Notes: a model not told the origin generated them from the letters alone. A stretch of DNA of 64,000 nucleotides from Sinorhizobium sp. 8-89 (GCF_030124325.1 NZ_JASKLR010000023.1:1-64000); one strand, 5' to 3'. Counted from the first letter of the stretch, positions 18,793 through 27,980 are shown. Program-made: numbers and translations.

Positions 18793-18869
18793 CCATCCCC
18801 CGAGCCGGGACAGCGAACCATGACCATCCCATCGGGAGCATCAACACTATCGGTAACATTTTGCTTGAG

Positions 18870-19057
18870 GCAATGCGCCGTCTCATCCTGATCGCCGCGC
18901 TATACCCAACAAATGGAGCGCAGGCGATCGCGTCGCTTGGCCCGAAACACGAACACGTCACCACAACAGGGATCGGCCGCAAGGGCTGACGCCACCAGTG
19001 CAAGTCGACAGGTTGGGTCGCCGTCATGATCTTTACATTCGGCGAAAGTCCAATCAC
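18870..19057 (-). pseudogene. IS66 tnpB remnant
   Basis: MIGLSPNVKIMTATQPVDL is the hallmark start of IS66-family TnpB (Orf2); after a frame change VFVFRAKRRDRLRSICWV matches its conserved FVFRxKRxDRLK region. The middle part is deleted and the C-terminus is lost at the junction with the rve transposase. It directly follows the tnpA remnant in the usual IS66 order. Confidence 0.75.
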
Positions 19058-19084
19058 CGGCGCCCTCGCAACGCCACGAGCCGA

Positions 19085-19455
19085 TCACGGCCATGCGTGC
19101 TCCGGCAATCTCGATCTCAATTCGACTGGAGGCAACGGAAGCGATATCCGATGATGCGCTGGTGAGGCGTTCGTTTTCCAACCACTGTCACCGGCACGAA
19201 CATGGCCTGCTGTGCGCAGGCTTGCTCGGATCGTCGAACGGTCAGCCCGGCTTCGCGGCGCCAGACATTCAGCAAACCGCGATTGACGCCCCAACGCCGG
19301 ACGACGGCCGAGATGTTCACGTCGGGTTCTGCGCTTTCGGCAAGAATCCACGCCTTCTCTGCGTCGGTCCAATTCCGCCGCTGGCGTCGACCGGTGATCA
19401 CCTCGATCCGCCGGTAGACTCCATCGTGCCTGGCTTCATCCATGACTCCAAGCAT
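19085..19455 (-). pseudogene. IS66 tnpA remnant
   Basis: IS66 Orf1-type protein: VITGRRQRRNWTDAEKAWILAE and VNISAVVRRWGVNRGLLNVWRREAGL form the helix-turn-helix region typical of the family. A frameshift near 19160 moves the C-terminal part (ASSDIASVASSRIEIEIAGARM) to another frame. With the tnpB fragment it is what is left of an IS66 element; no tnpC is present. Confidence 0.8.
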
Positions 19456-19805
19456 GGCACCAGCGCGATCTCCGTAGCGCTCACGATCATGCGGCGATGG
19501 AAGCGGCCGTCCTCAGCACCGTCACCTCGGGTCGAGGCCCCAATTGGAGGAAAGCGTTGTCGTCGTCAGAACGATACAACCGCGTTATTGCAATGCCATT
19601 CTTTGTGGAATAGAGTTTCACTCGCTCCCTTGCCAACTTCCAAGCTGAAGGGGCATTCACCTAGAGAGTGCGCAGTTGAGCCGCTGGAGCCATGACCAAT
19701 GCCGAGCTCTGCTGCGTTGCGAGCCCACATTTGAGGTTCGCAATGGATGGGCAGGTTCCGCGCCAATGAATTCGGCTTCCGTAACCAATAAAATTGGAGA
19801 AGACT
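19456..19805 (+). promoter_or_regulatory. Upstream region of the dimethylformamidase-like gene, with a weak IclR-type site
   Basis: No gene in this 350-bp stretch. At 19606-19620, TGGAATAGAGTTTCA matches the TGGAAT-N3-ATTCCA pattern with two mismatches in the right arm. It could be a degraded or weak operator for the IclR protein encoded at 16392, which would link the two genes now separated by IS debris. Confidence 0.3.
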
Positions 19806-21470
19806 ATGATTAGTGAAGATATAGACGAGGGACGCGAGCTTCCTCACGAACCTCTTGAGCACTGGGGCGGATTCATTCCAAGACCCCAAGGCTTCGATGC
19901 AACTCGGTCGAGGTCTTACGAAACAGTGATTGATGATGCGCGAGTAGCGCAGGTCTTCTGTTATACAAACCTTCTTTCGTACCGCCCAGGCGACGACGTA
20001 CTTATCCATGCGAGCACAACTGCTACCGAGATATCCATTGAAATTCGAAGAGATGAGATTGGGTCAAACCCAGTAGATGTCATTCAGCAAGTCAAAGCGC
20101 CGTTTTCACTGCTGCCGGCCGACTTTGCAGCAAACGGCTGCGGCTGGCCCGTTGTAGCTCGTTGGACTGTGCCGCGCGATCTACGAAGTGGATTCTATTT
20201 AGTGATCGCACGTGCAGCGGATGGCCAAGGGAATGTTCGCGAACACGTGCACGGGATTACAGTACTTCCCGCAAAGCGGGGCGCTCGAGCCCCTGTTCTA
20301 TTCATTCTCGCGACAAGTACCTGGACCGCCTATAATGACTTTGGCGGCTCATGTCATTACCTCGCTGATAACGAGCCGGAGGGTCTGCCCTTTGCCCCTA
20401 AACTGTCAATCCATCGGCCTTGGGCGCGAGGATTCATGTCGCTTCCCGCAGGTGCGCCCAGAAAGGGATATGGCACAGCACTTGAGGTGGGCGCGATTCC
20501 GCGCTACCCAGCAAGTGAATTCGCGACCCTGCGTGGGTATAGTAGATATTATGCCAATGCTGGTTGGGCAAATTATGACCGCCATTTTGCCTTCTGGGCC
20601 GAACAAAACGGTTATAATCTCGACTACGCCACACAAACCGATTTGCATAACGACCCAGATATTCTCGAGGCTTACCGATGTGCAGTTATTGTCGGGCACG
20701 ACGAGTACTGGACATGGGAGATGCGCGAAGCAGTCGATCAATATGTTGAAAAAGGTGGAAGAGTTGCTCGCTTCGGCGGCAACTTCTACTGGCAAATCCG
20801 TCTTGAGGATGGCGGCACCAAACAAATTTGTTACAAAAAACTTGCTAAAACACACGATCCACTAATGGGTTCAACGCACGCTCGAAGGATAACTGCTGAA
20901 TGGGAAGATCCGTTGGTCGGCCGGCCTGGAGCAGCCACCTTTGGCCTAAATGCAACGTGGGGCATGTATGCTAATCACGGCGCCTTTGCGCCGCGTGGAT
21001 CCGGCGGCTTCACTATCTATCGCCCTGAACATTGGGCGTTCACTGGAGGTAATTTCTACTACGGCGATATTCTCGGGGGAAGCGCGCGAATTTTCGGCTA
21101 CGAAGTAGACGGACTTGAGTACGAGATACGCGACGGTTTACCTTATCCGACTTTCAAGGATGGTGCACCGGAAAATCTCGAAATTTTGGCGATGGGATTG
21201 GCCAATAATCGTGAGGTCCCCCATTACAGCACCGGCGAGAGCTTGTACTATTCCGACGAGACAGACACTTTCACCGTACCTAGATATGGAGCCGACACTC
21301 CCGAAAATCGCGACAAAGCGTCGCGCGGTAGCGGAATGATTGTACACTTCACACGTGGCAAAGGGGAAGTGTTCAACGCGGGTGCGGCTGATTGGGTGGC
21401 TGGATTGGCGGCACGTGAGCTAGGTACGGAAATTGTTACTAGAAATGTTCTAGATCGATTTTCTCGGTGA
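19806..21470 (+). CDS. N,N-dimethylformamidase large-subunit-like protein
   Basis: 554 aa. The C-terminal domain resembles the beta (large) subunit of N,N-dimethylformamidase: FILATSTWTAYNDFGGSCHYL, SIHRPWARGFMSLPAG, LDYATQTDLHNDP, and CAVIVGHDEYWTWEMREAVDQ with GGRVARFGGNFYW. Residues 40-150 form a beta-rich N-terminal region. Characterised dimethylformamidases hydrolyse amides using an iron centre and usually have a separate small subunit, which I do not see here. Start chosen at the ATG 19806 because GGAGAAG precedes it by 3 bases; a TTG at 19794 is possible. No signal peptide. Function on an amide is plausible, but the actual substrate is unknown. Confidence 0.75.
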   Translation: MISEDIDEGRELPHEPLEHWGGFIPRPQGFDATRSRSYETVIDDARVAQVFCYTNLLSYRPGDDVLIHASTTATEISIEIRRDEIGSNPVDVIQQVKAPFSLLPADFAANGCGWPVVARWTVPRDLRSGFYLVIARAADGQGNVREHVHGITVLPAKRGARAPVLFILATSTWTAYNDFGGSCHYLADNEPEGLPFAPKLSIHRPWARGFMSLPAGAPRKGYGTALEVGAIPRYPASEFATLRGYSRYYANAGWANYDRHFAFWAEQNGYNLDYATQTDLHNDPDILEAYRCAVIVGHDEYWTWEMREAVDQYVEKGGRVARFGGNFYWQIRLEDGGTKQICYKKLAKTHDPLMGSTHARRITAEWEDPLVGRPGAATFGLNATWGMYANHGAFAPRGSGGFTIYRPEHWAFTGGNFYYGDILGGSARIFGYEVDGLEYEIRDGLPYPTFKDGAPENLEILAMGLANNREVPHYSTGESLYYSDETDTFTVPRYGADTPENRDKASRGSGMIVHFTRGKGEVFNAGAADWVAGLAARELGTEIVTRNVLDRFSR

Positions 21471-21504
21471 TGCTCTATCAGGGTGACCGCTCCCACATGC
21501 GGAA

Positions 21505-21537
21505 GACCACCACCGGGCTAAAACTCCGGTGGTGGTC
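21505..21537 (+). terminator. Rho-independent terminator after the dimethylformamidase-like gene
   Basis: A perfect 12-bp stem, GACCACCACCGG (21505-21516) and CCGGTGGTGGTC (21526-21537), with a 9-nt loop, 35 bp after the stop codon, followed by ACAGATTTTC. The T run is short but the stem is strong. Confidence 0.65.
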
Positions 21538-21942
21538 ACAGATTTTCGTTGGATGGCGTCCCCTGCAGCGTTTTTTCAATCACATCCCCTCGCTTAATCA
21601 TCTCCCGGAACATCTCTGTGGATAAATACCTCTGAAGCATGACGTGCCCGCTGCTCGGTCGTGATGTCGCACTTCGCTACGGCGCGTGTTGAGGGCGCGC
21701 TCCCAAGAGCTCCGATACTGTCGAGCTGCACCACCGCGCGGGACACGACCCAAATCAACATCACGGCCAGGGGACCTCGAGGCTCGATTTTTGTCAGCTG
21801 GCTCCGACCGGACTATCGGACTATCCACTCCTCCTGTTCGTCACCCAGCCGACGCCCCATGCGGAGCAAATCGATCAGACGACGAGCCACGTGCCTGGAC
21901 TGCTACTCTGTCGAAGCGAGTCTAGGACTTCTGTAAATCAAG
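21538..21942. other. Stretch without a recognised gene
   Basis: About 400 bp with overlapping short frames on both strands and no family match that I can see. It ends in the amidohydrolase fragment and is probably decayed sequence. Confidence 0.4.
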
Positions 21943-22075
21943 AGCCGTTGTGAGGCTTGGCGCCACGGCTGATCGGCCTTGGTGGAAACTACATAACCAT
22001 TGGGAACGTGGTTGGGCATGCAGCGATCGCGCTGGCCGGTCTCACTGAAGCAATCTCGAGCTTAGTCGCGATCTC
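21943..22075 (+). pseudogene. Short amidohydrolase fragment
   Basis: About 40 codons read LIGLGGNYITIGNVVGHAA and then LAGLTEAISSLVA. This matches LIFGGDYIAVENVVGHAA and RAGLTETISSLVE near the C-terminus of the intact amidohydrolase at 52069-53355, with a locally high DNA match. Everything else of the gene is missing. The fragment runs straight into a glutamate-dehydrogenase fragment, so a deletion or illegitimate recombination joined them. A remnant of a second copy of the 50-53 kb gene cluster. Confidence 0.75.
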
Positions 22076-22825
22076 GAGGGCGCCACCGTGATTGTTCAGG
22101 GCTTCGGCAATGTCGGCTACCACGCCGCCAAGTTCCTCTCCGAAGAGGACGGCGCGCGCATCTTCGTCGTTGCGGAACGAGACGGCTATGTTGCCAATCC
22201 TGACGGCCTGGCGATCGAGGCGCTGAAGCAGCATCAGATCCGCACCGGCAGCATCCTCGGTTTCGACGGTGGCGCCTCGCTCGCCCGCGACATGACGGGC
22301 ATCGAGCAGCCTTGCGACGTGCTGATCCCGGCGGCGATGGAAAATGCCATCCATGCGGAAAACGCCGAGCGCATAAAGGCGCAACTCGTCGTAGAGGCCG
22401 CCAACGGGCCGATCACCTTCGATGCGGACAAGATCCTGCGCGCGCGCGGCGTAACAATCCTTCCCGATCTCTATGTCAACGCCGGCGGCGTGGTGGTGAG
22501 CTATTTCGAGTGGGTGAAGAACCTGACCCACATCCCATTCGGCCTGATGGAACGGCGGCGGCGCGAGCGGCGGAACCATGCAATCGCCACTGTCCTGGAG
22601 CGGATGACCGGTAAGGAGTTTCCCACCGACATGCGCGACGAATTCCTCGAAGGGGGCGCCGAAATCGACCTCGTACGCTCCGGCCTCGAAGACGTCATGC
22701 GCAGCACGTGGTCGCGTATTGCCGACCTGATGCAGGAACAACCGGAACTCGGCGATTACCGCACGGCCGCCTACGTCGCATCCATCCGTCAGATCGCGGA
22801 AGCCTACGAAGCGATAGGCATTTGA
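22066..22825 (+). pseudogene. 5'-truncated glutamate dehydrogenase
   Basis: Encodes only the NAD-binding and C-terminal part (about 250 aa) of a Glu/Leu/Phe/Val dehydrogenase: DLEGATVIVQGFGNVGYHAAKF (Rossmann loop), CDVLIPAAMENAIHAENA, QLVVEAANGPITFDAD, and DLYVNAGGVVVSYFEW. The substrate domain with the catalytic lysine is absent, so activity is impossible. The GC content and codon use are higher than in the surrounding sequence, suggesting origin from the core genome. The 5' breakpoint is the junction with the amidohydrolase fragment near 22066. A GTG at 22088 opens a frame but has no ribosome site. Confidence 0.85.
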
Positions 22826-23115
22826 TTGGAGTTGCTCTCACACGGCATTATCAGTCTGTGTCGCGGCATACATGTGCGTATAAGCTCATCAGCATCTTAT
22901 TCAATACAGGTCGGGAGGGGCTGCGACGCAAATGGCTGAGAGTACGACTTTCATTTGCAAACGCGACTCCGTTTTTCGCACCTCGCCCAGCCATCGGCGT
23001 TGGCGTTGTCGACCAGCATTAGGTAGGGCTTAGCACCTTTTGAAAGGCGGCCCGATAGTGGATCTTTTCTAAGGCAGCAAGTGGACCTTTCCTTTACGCG
23101 GCAGGACGGACCATC

Positions 23116-24204
23116 ATGGAGCCGCTTATCAACTATCTCGTTCGCTCATACTTCATGCGTGAGGGATGTACGGCTGTGGAGGAAGTCATGGACGATCTCA
23201 AATACGGTACCCGTAACAAGCGCGGGGACTGGGCTCCAAACGCCAATGCGCAACCCGCACCACTATTCGCACTGCCGCCACGGCCGATCGCATTCCTAAA
23301 GTGGTTGCCGCATTATTTCTTGCCGTGGAACCTGCTTTTCGCGGCTTCCGCAGTGGCATATTGGCATTTCGTAGTGCCCGATCCTGAGGTGACAAAGACC
23401 CTGGCGATGTCTTGGATTCTGCGCCTCTTCGTTGTCAATTGTGTAGCCGTGTTTCTGTTTTACGGCGCCTTTGAACTGCGGCTTTACATTTTGCGCCGCC
23501 AGGAGAACAGGTTCAAGTACAACAGCAAATTTCCCGCCGAGCAACGAAGCGAAGCCTTTTTCTTCGGACGGCAAAATATAGACAACATGATCCGCACCTT
23601 CGGCACCGGCTTGCCCATTTGGACCGCGATCGAAGTTGTGATCCTATACGCTTATGCCTGGGGATATGCCCCTTGGATGACTTTTACGGAACATCCGTGG
23701 TATATTTTGGCAGTGGGCCTGGCAGTGCCTCTTATTCATTCTACGCATTTCTATCTGCTGCACCGACTTCTCCATTGGGGCCCGTTATATAAATGGATTC
23801 ATTCGGTACATCACAACTCGGTTAACCCATCACCGTGGTCGTCTCTATCGATGCACCCGATAGAGCAGCTGGGTTACTTCGGGGAAGCCCTTTGGCATCT
23901 CGTAATTCCCTCTAATCCCATTCTCGCTCTTTACCAATTGCACTACACAGGGTTCGGCGCAATCGTAGGGCACGTGGGCTTTAACAAAATCGAAGTTGCC
24001 GATGACATCCTCGTGGATGGCGACGACTACGTCCACTACCTCCACCACAAGTTTTTTGAGGTGAACTACGGCGGCGGGTTGATCCCTTTCGATCAGTGGT
24101 TTGGAACTTACCATGACGGCAGCAAGGAAGCTGATGCGCGAATGCACGCTCGCTATCAAAAGAAAAAAGAGCGCGTAAACAAGAAATTATCCAAACCAAT
24201 GTGA
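23116..24204 (+). CDS. Membrane di-iron hydroxylase (sterol desaturase/fatty acid hydroxylase family)
   Basis: 362 aa integral membrane protein. Hydrophobic segments lie at about residues 70-95, 100-125, 165-190 and 195-215. The histidine clusters that bind the di-iron site are present: HSTHFYLLHR near 215-224, HSVHHNSVNP near 235, and VHYLHHKFFEVNYGG near 305. The family inserts oxygen or desaturates lipid-like molecules. It is immediately followed by a Rieske ferredoxin and a ferredoxin reductase on the same strand, which probably supply electrons. The ~60-residue N-terminal extension before the first membrane segment is not diagnostic. Substrate unknown. Confidence 0.85.
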   Translation: MEPLINYLVRSYFMREGCTAVEEVMDDLKYGTRNKRGDWAPNANAQPAPLFALPPRPIAFLKWLPHYFLPWNLLFAASAVAYWHFVVPDPEVTKTLAMSWILRLFVVNCVAVFLFYGAFELRLYILRRQENRFKYNSKFPAEQRSEAFFFGRQNIDNMIRTFGTGLPIWTAIEVVILYAYAWGYAPWMTFTEHPWYILAVGLAVPLIHSTHFYLLHRLLHWGPLYKWIHSVHHNSVNPSPWSSLSMHPIEQLGYFGEALWHLVIPSNPILALYQLHYTGFGAIVGHVGFNKIEVADDILVDGDDYVHYLHHKFFEVNYGGGLIPFDQWFGTYHDGSKEADARMHARYQKKKERVNKKLSKPM

Positions 24205-24266
24205 ACTCACGCAAGGTCAAAGGAGGGGGAATACCGCTCCTCGTTCAGAACATTAGAGGAATTAGA

Positions 24267-24578
24267 ATGGCACAGTGGGTGGAAGCTTGCTCTACAGAAG
24301 CAATTGAGCAGGAGGAGGTGATCCGCTTTGATTTCGGCGGGCGCACCTTTGCTATTTTTCGCAGTCCTGAAGATGAGTATTTCTGCACGGACGGCTTATG
24401 CACGCATGAGAAGGTTCACCTCGCGGATGGTCTGGTGATGGACAACACGATCGAATGTCCCAAACATGACGGGGTATTCGACTACAAAACCGGCGAGGCG
24501 CTGCGCATGCCGCCGTGCGTCGATCTCAAAACCTATCAAGCCAAAATCGAGGACGGCCGTGTTTGGATTGAGATTTGA
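24267..24578 (+). CDS. Rieske [2Fe-2S] ferredoxin
   Basis: 103 aa small Rieske protein. The cluster ligands are in CTHEKVH (about residues 46-52) and CPKHDGVFD (about 66-74), the C-x-H and C-x-x-H pairs. It resembles ferredoxin components of ring-hydroxylating oxygenases (NdoA/BphF type). The ATG at 24267 is preceded by AGAGGAATT; a longer frame from 24201 overlaps the hydroxylase and is unlikely. It is the middle gene of a three-gene electron-transfer and hydroxylase unit. Confidence 0.93.
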   Translation: MAQWVEACSTEAIEQEEVIRFDFGGRTFAIFRSPEDEYFCTDGLCTHEKVHLADGLVMDNTIECPKHDGVFDYKTGEALRMPPCVDLKTYQAKIEDGRVWIEI

Positions 24579-24588
24579 ACGGGCAGGA

Positions 24589-25791
24589 ATGGCCATCGTC
24601 GGCGCTGGCGAGTGTGGAACCCGAGCAGCGTACGCACTACGCGAAGCCGGATACAACGGACCGGTGACCTTGATCGGCGACGAGGCAAGCTTGCCCTATG
24701 AGCGGCCGCCGCTGTCAAAACCTTCGAACAGGGGCATAGAGCATAAGTTGATCTGCGATACCGCCCAGTTGGAAGCTGCTGGAATAACCTACCTGCCGGG
24801 TACACGAGTGACGTCGCTTGATTCGGCTAGAAAGGTTATTTCCCTAGACAAACAAGGCCATCTTCCCTACGAGCGCCTCCTATTAGCAACCGGCGCAACG
24901 CCGCGCAGACTAACCTGTCCCGGCGGAGAACTCACTCACGTTCTACGGACGCTGGAAGATGCGAAGCGGCTCTATGAGATGGCTTCCACCGGCGCTCGTT
25001 TCGCTATCATCGGAGCCGGCCTAATCGGAATGGAACTGGCAGCTTGTCTCAAAAAACTTGGCATCGATGTAACCGTGATCGATGTGGCAACGCGTCCGCT
25101 CGGAAGGGCGGTGCCAGATGTACTGGCGCGACGTATTCACGAAAGGCATGTGGAGGAAGGCGTCAAATTCCGATTTGATGCAATCGTCGAAGAGATCGAC
25201 AAATTTGGGGTGCGTCTAACAGATAAAAGCCTTGTCGCGGCGGATGTCGTCATAACCGCGATCGGCGTTGCTCCCAACATTTCCCTTGCCAAAGCTTCGG
25301 GAGTTTCTACTCAAGACGGCGTTCTCGTAGACGCTTTTCTTCGTACTTCTGCCTCCGATATCTTTGCGGCTGGTGACTGCGCACGCCTCGATCTTGGTGC
25401 AGGGAAAACCGCGCGCTATGAAACGTGGCGTAACGCACGCGTACAAGGGGAGATCGCCGCGCGCAATATGGCTGGCGGAGCGCAACCGATCACTACCCAG
25501 CCTTGGTTCTGGTCCGATCAATATGAGCTCGGGCTGCAGGTCGTCGGGCTGCCATCAAGGGACCATGTAAACATAACCCGTCATCTGGTTGATGGTGCCG
25601 AGATTGTTTTCTTCCTTGACGAGCACGGACGCCTGGCGGCTGCTGCGGGCCTCGGTCCTGGCGGCGCTATCGCCAAAGACATTCGCTTAGCGGAAATGCT
25701 TATTGATACACAGGTAAGCTTGGATACGAAGCTTCTCGCTGATCCAACTGTAAGCCTTAAATCGTTTCTGAAACGGACGCAGCTTGCTTGA
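24589..25791 (+). CDS. NAD(P)H:ferredoxin reductase, FAD-dependent
   Basis: 400 aa flavoprotein of the ring-hydroxylating-oxygenase reductase type (BphG/ThcD-like). The FAD fold starts with VGAGECGTRAAYALREAGY; PYERPPLSK follows; the NAD fold is FAIIGAGLIGMELAACL near residue 143; IFAAGDCARLDLG is the second FAD motif. ATG 24589 is the conservative start; a TTG at 24568, overlapping the ferredoxin gene's end, would add seven residues and normal family length before the Rossmann strand. Translation coupling to the Rieske gene is likely. It would reduce that ferredoxin for the hydroxylase at 23116. Confidence 0.9.
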   Translation: MAIVGAGECGTRAAYALREAGYNGPVTLIGDEASLPYERPPLSKPSNRGIEHKLICDTAQLEAAGITYLPGTRVTSLDSARKVISLDKQGHLPYERLLLATGATPRRLTCPGGELTHVLRTLEDAKRLYEMASTGARFAIIGAGLIGMELAACLKKLGIDVTVIDVATRPLGRAVPDVLARRIHERHVEEGVKFRFDAIVEEIDKFGVRLTDKSLVAADVVITAIGVAPNISLAKASGVSTQDGVLVDAFLRTSASDIFAAGDCARLDLGAGKTARYETWRNARVQGEIAARNMAGGAQPITTQPWFWSDQYELGLQVVGLPSRDHVNITRHLVDGAEIVFFLDEHGRLAAAAGLGPGGAIAKDIRLAEMLIDTQVSLDTKLLADPTVSLKSFLKRTQLA

Positions 25792-25925
25792 AGTGGATGT
25801 GCTGAAATAGCCGTGGTCAACTAAATGGCTGCACGACAAAGCGGCAATCAAAAATCGAACTACTCTAAAGATGATCGCGACAACAACTCTAAGCCACAAG
25901 CCTCATCATCTTTCACGACGAGGTG

Positions 25926-26219
25926 AATAATCACTATTGGCGGACATTCGGCTCGGCGGCGCTGATTGCGCTGATTGGCACAGGGATCGACGCCTCGATA
26001 CCGGAGAGCTCGACGCTTGCCACGCAGGAGACCGCGTCGGATGCGGCCAGGCGGAATTTCGCGGAAAGCTTCGGCCGGGTCGCCGAGCGGACGATCAGTC
26101 GCAACCTCAATGTCCAGCCAACGCTGGAGATCCGGCCAGGCTACAAGTTCAACGTGCTTGTCGATCAGGATATTGTGTTTTCAGGCGCCTACAAAAATCA
26201 GATTCTGCTCGGCAAATAA
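25926..26219 (+). pseudogene. trbI: 3' fragment of trbI (conjugal transfer)
   Basis: About 97 codons encode the C-terminal beta-barrel of TrbI, the VirB10-like core protein of the mating channel: ALIALIGTGIDASIPESSTLA, RNFAESFGRVAERTISRNLNVQPTL, and GYKFNVLVDQDIVF. The full protein is over 400 aa; the rest is missing, and no other trb genes are here. It is the footprint of a Ti/Ri- or rhizobial-type conjugation system removed by deletion. Confidence 0.85.
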
Positions 26220-26729
26220 TAGCAAAGCATAGCCGATCTCGGATCCGAGCGCGTAGGATCGGTGATCTCGTGCATCATCCGCTCGCATCCAGTGGATTGT
26301 CGATTGTCGGACCGCAGCGGCAAGCCGCTCGGCCAGCTGCAGGCGCCGTTCGGCAACCGCAGAAGTCGCCGCCCTCCGAGCAATGCGATCGCCGTCATAA
26401 GCGGATGTCACCTGCCTGCTTCCAACGCTAGAAAAGCCAAGGACAACAACATATCGTCGGTCATGGCAGCTAGCGAGATCGGTCGCAGGGTTGGCTCGAA
26501 CGGCCGAATTCTGCATCAAATTAACCGCTTAAGCTACATCCGCCAACCTCTCCAACTACGCCGCTGGCATGAGACGGAGTGTGAAACTAGTGCCTCGCCC
26601 GTTGACATCGACCTAATAAATGGCCCCGTGCACCTGAGCCAAGTGGACCTTGTTTAAATGCTGTTGCTGGCACTCAATGGAGCCGCTTTAAAACCGAGAA
26701 AAGCTCTTGGGAGAGCTAAGGGAGATAAC
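26220..26729. other. Stretch without a recognised gene
   Basis: About 510 bp between the trbI scar and the binding-protein gene. A 112-codon minus-strand frame (26181-26519) overlaps the trbI end and has no motif I can name. The 12-mer CAAGTGGACCTT at 26640-26651 also occurs before the hydroxylase gene (23078-23089). The last ~80 bp must contain the promoter of the next gene. Confidence 0.45.
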
Positions 26730-27980
26730 ATGCATATAAAATCAACAATGGGGATCGTTCTTGCAATGACATTGGTCGCAGCACCTATTGCTCGCGGCGC
26801 CGAAGTCACTTGGCCCAGCTATGTGTGGCAAGACCCGGAAGATTCACCTTTTTATAAAGCCTTCGAGAAAGGATTTGAGGAGGCAAATCCAGATATCGAT
26901 ATCAAAGAAATTCCCACGCCGTTCGGCAGCTTCTGGGACAAACAGTTTCTGGATCTCTCTTCCGGGAACTCAGCGGATATCGTGACGATGTTTGATACGG
27001 AAGTGAGATCATACATCGACAAAGATCTTCTCGAACCACTCAACCCATATCTCGAGAAGGCAGGAATTTCGCTCGACGACTTTTATCCTGGCGCTCGCGC
27101 CGCCGTCAAAGACGGCAAGATCTACGGGATTAACTTGATTATCAATCCCCGGACACTGTTCTACCATCGAGGAATGATCGAAAAGGCTGGCCTCAAGCCG
27201 CCGACCAACCTGTCCGAGTTCACAACTGCTGTCGAAAAGTTGCGCAACGAGAGCGAAGGTGAATTCGGGTTCGCAACTTGGGCAAAAGCTGGCGATCCGA
27301 ACACCCTTTATCTCGAAACCGCGCCAATCGTGTTTGGCTTCGGCGGTTCGTTTTTTGAGAAGGGCGAGCCCACTGCAACCAAGCCGGAGACCATCGAGGC
27401 GTTGCGTTTCTATAAGAAGCTTTACGATCAAAGCCTGATACCCAAGGGCATGGATGTAAACGGCTATCGGCAGATCTTTGTCCAAGGAAAAATCGCAATG
27501 TATGCTGGAGGGCCCTACATGGGCGCCTTGGTAGAGAAAGCCAACGCGGAACGCGGAAAAGAACTTGCTGCCGAGCAATTGCCCTTCCCCGGAAAACGGA
27601 CGTTTGCGTTGAGCGTATTTATGGGAATCGGCAAATCCGCTAAGAACAAGGATGCAGCAGCAAAGGTCCTCACCTCTATGGTGAGCCGCGAGTGGCAAAA
27701 TAAACTGCTCGAAATCGCTGGACAACCTCCGGGGCGGCGCGATGTGGATTACAGTGGTTATCTCGCAGAGCATCCGTGGTTCAAGGCGTTCATTGAAGCT
27801 GCCAAAGATCCGAACACCGTTTCCTATGCTCCTGATGGCGCCGAGTCTTATGCTCCCGAGGTTATTAAGATCATCGGTGGCAATGTTGAGGCCATGCTCT
27901 TCAACAATGTCACGCCTGAAGATGCCGCCGCGAAAATGCAGAAAGAATTGGTAGCCTTGGCGATGTCTCACAAAAAGTAG
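26730..27980 (+). CDS. CUT1-type sugar ABC substrate-binding protein, paralogue 1
   Basis: Periplasmic binding protein (MalE/UgpB class), 416 aa. A Sec signal peptide spans residues 1-23 (STMGIVLAMTLVAAPIARGA). The mature part has WDKQFLDLSSGNSADIVTMFD, GIGKSAKNKDAAAKVL and YAPDGAESYAPEVIKIIGG, segments shared with paralogues at 29436, 34385 and 42622. GGGAGATAAC before the ATG supports this start over an upstream in-frame ATG. No permease or ATPase genes adjoin it, so it probably works with the transporter encoded at 40.8-47.5 kb or elsewhere. The aminotransferase follows 142 bp later. Confidence 0.92.
   Translation: MHIKSTMGIVLAMTLVAAPIARGAEVTWPSYVWQDPEDSPFYKAFEKGFEEANPDIDIKEIPTPFGSFWDKQFLDLSSGNSADIVTMFDTEVRSYIDKDLLEPLNPYLEKAGISLDDFYPGARAAVKDGKIYGINLIINPRTLFYHRGMIEKAGLKPPTNLSEFTTAVEKLRNESEGEFGFATWAKAGDPNTLYLETAPIVFGFGGSFFEKGEPTATKPETIEALRFYKKLYDQSLIPKGMDVNGYRQIFVQGKIAMYAGGPYMGALVEKANAERGKELAAEQLPFPGKRTFALSVFMGIGKSAKNKDAAAKVLTSMVSREWQNKLLEIAGQPPGRRDVDYSGYLAEHPWFKAFIEAAKDPNTVSYAPDGAESYAPEVIKIIGGNVEAMLFNNVTPEDAAAKMQKELVALAMSHKK

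Noticed and set aside
26181-26519. A 112-codon minus-strand frame after trbI
   Set aside because: No motif, no good ribosome site, and overlap with the trbI scar; a real gene cannot be supported.
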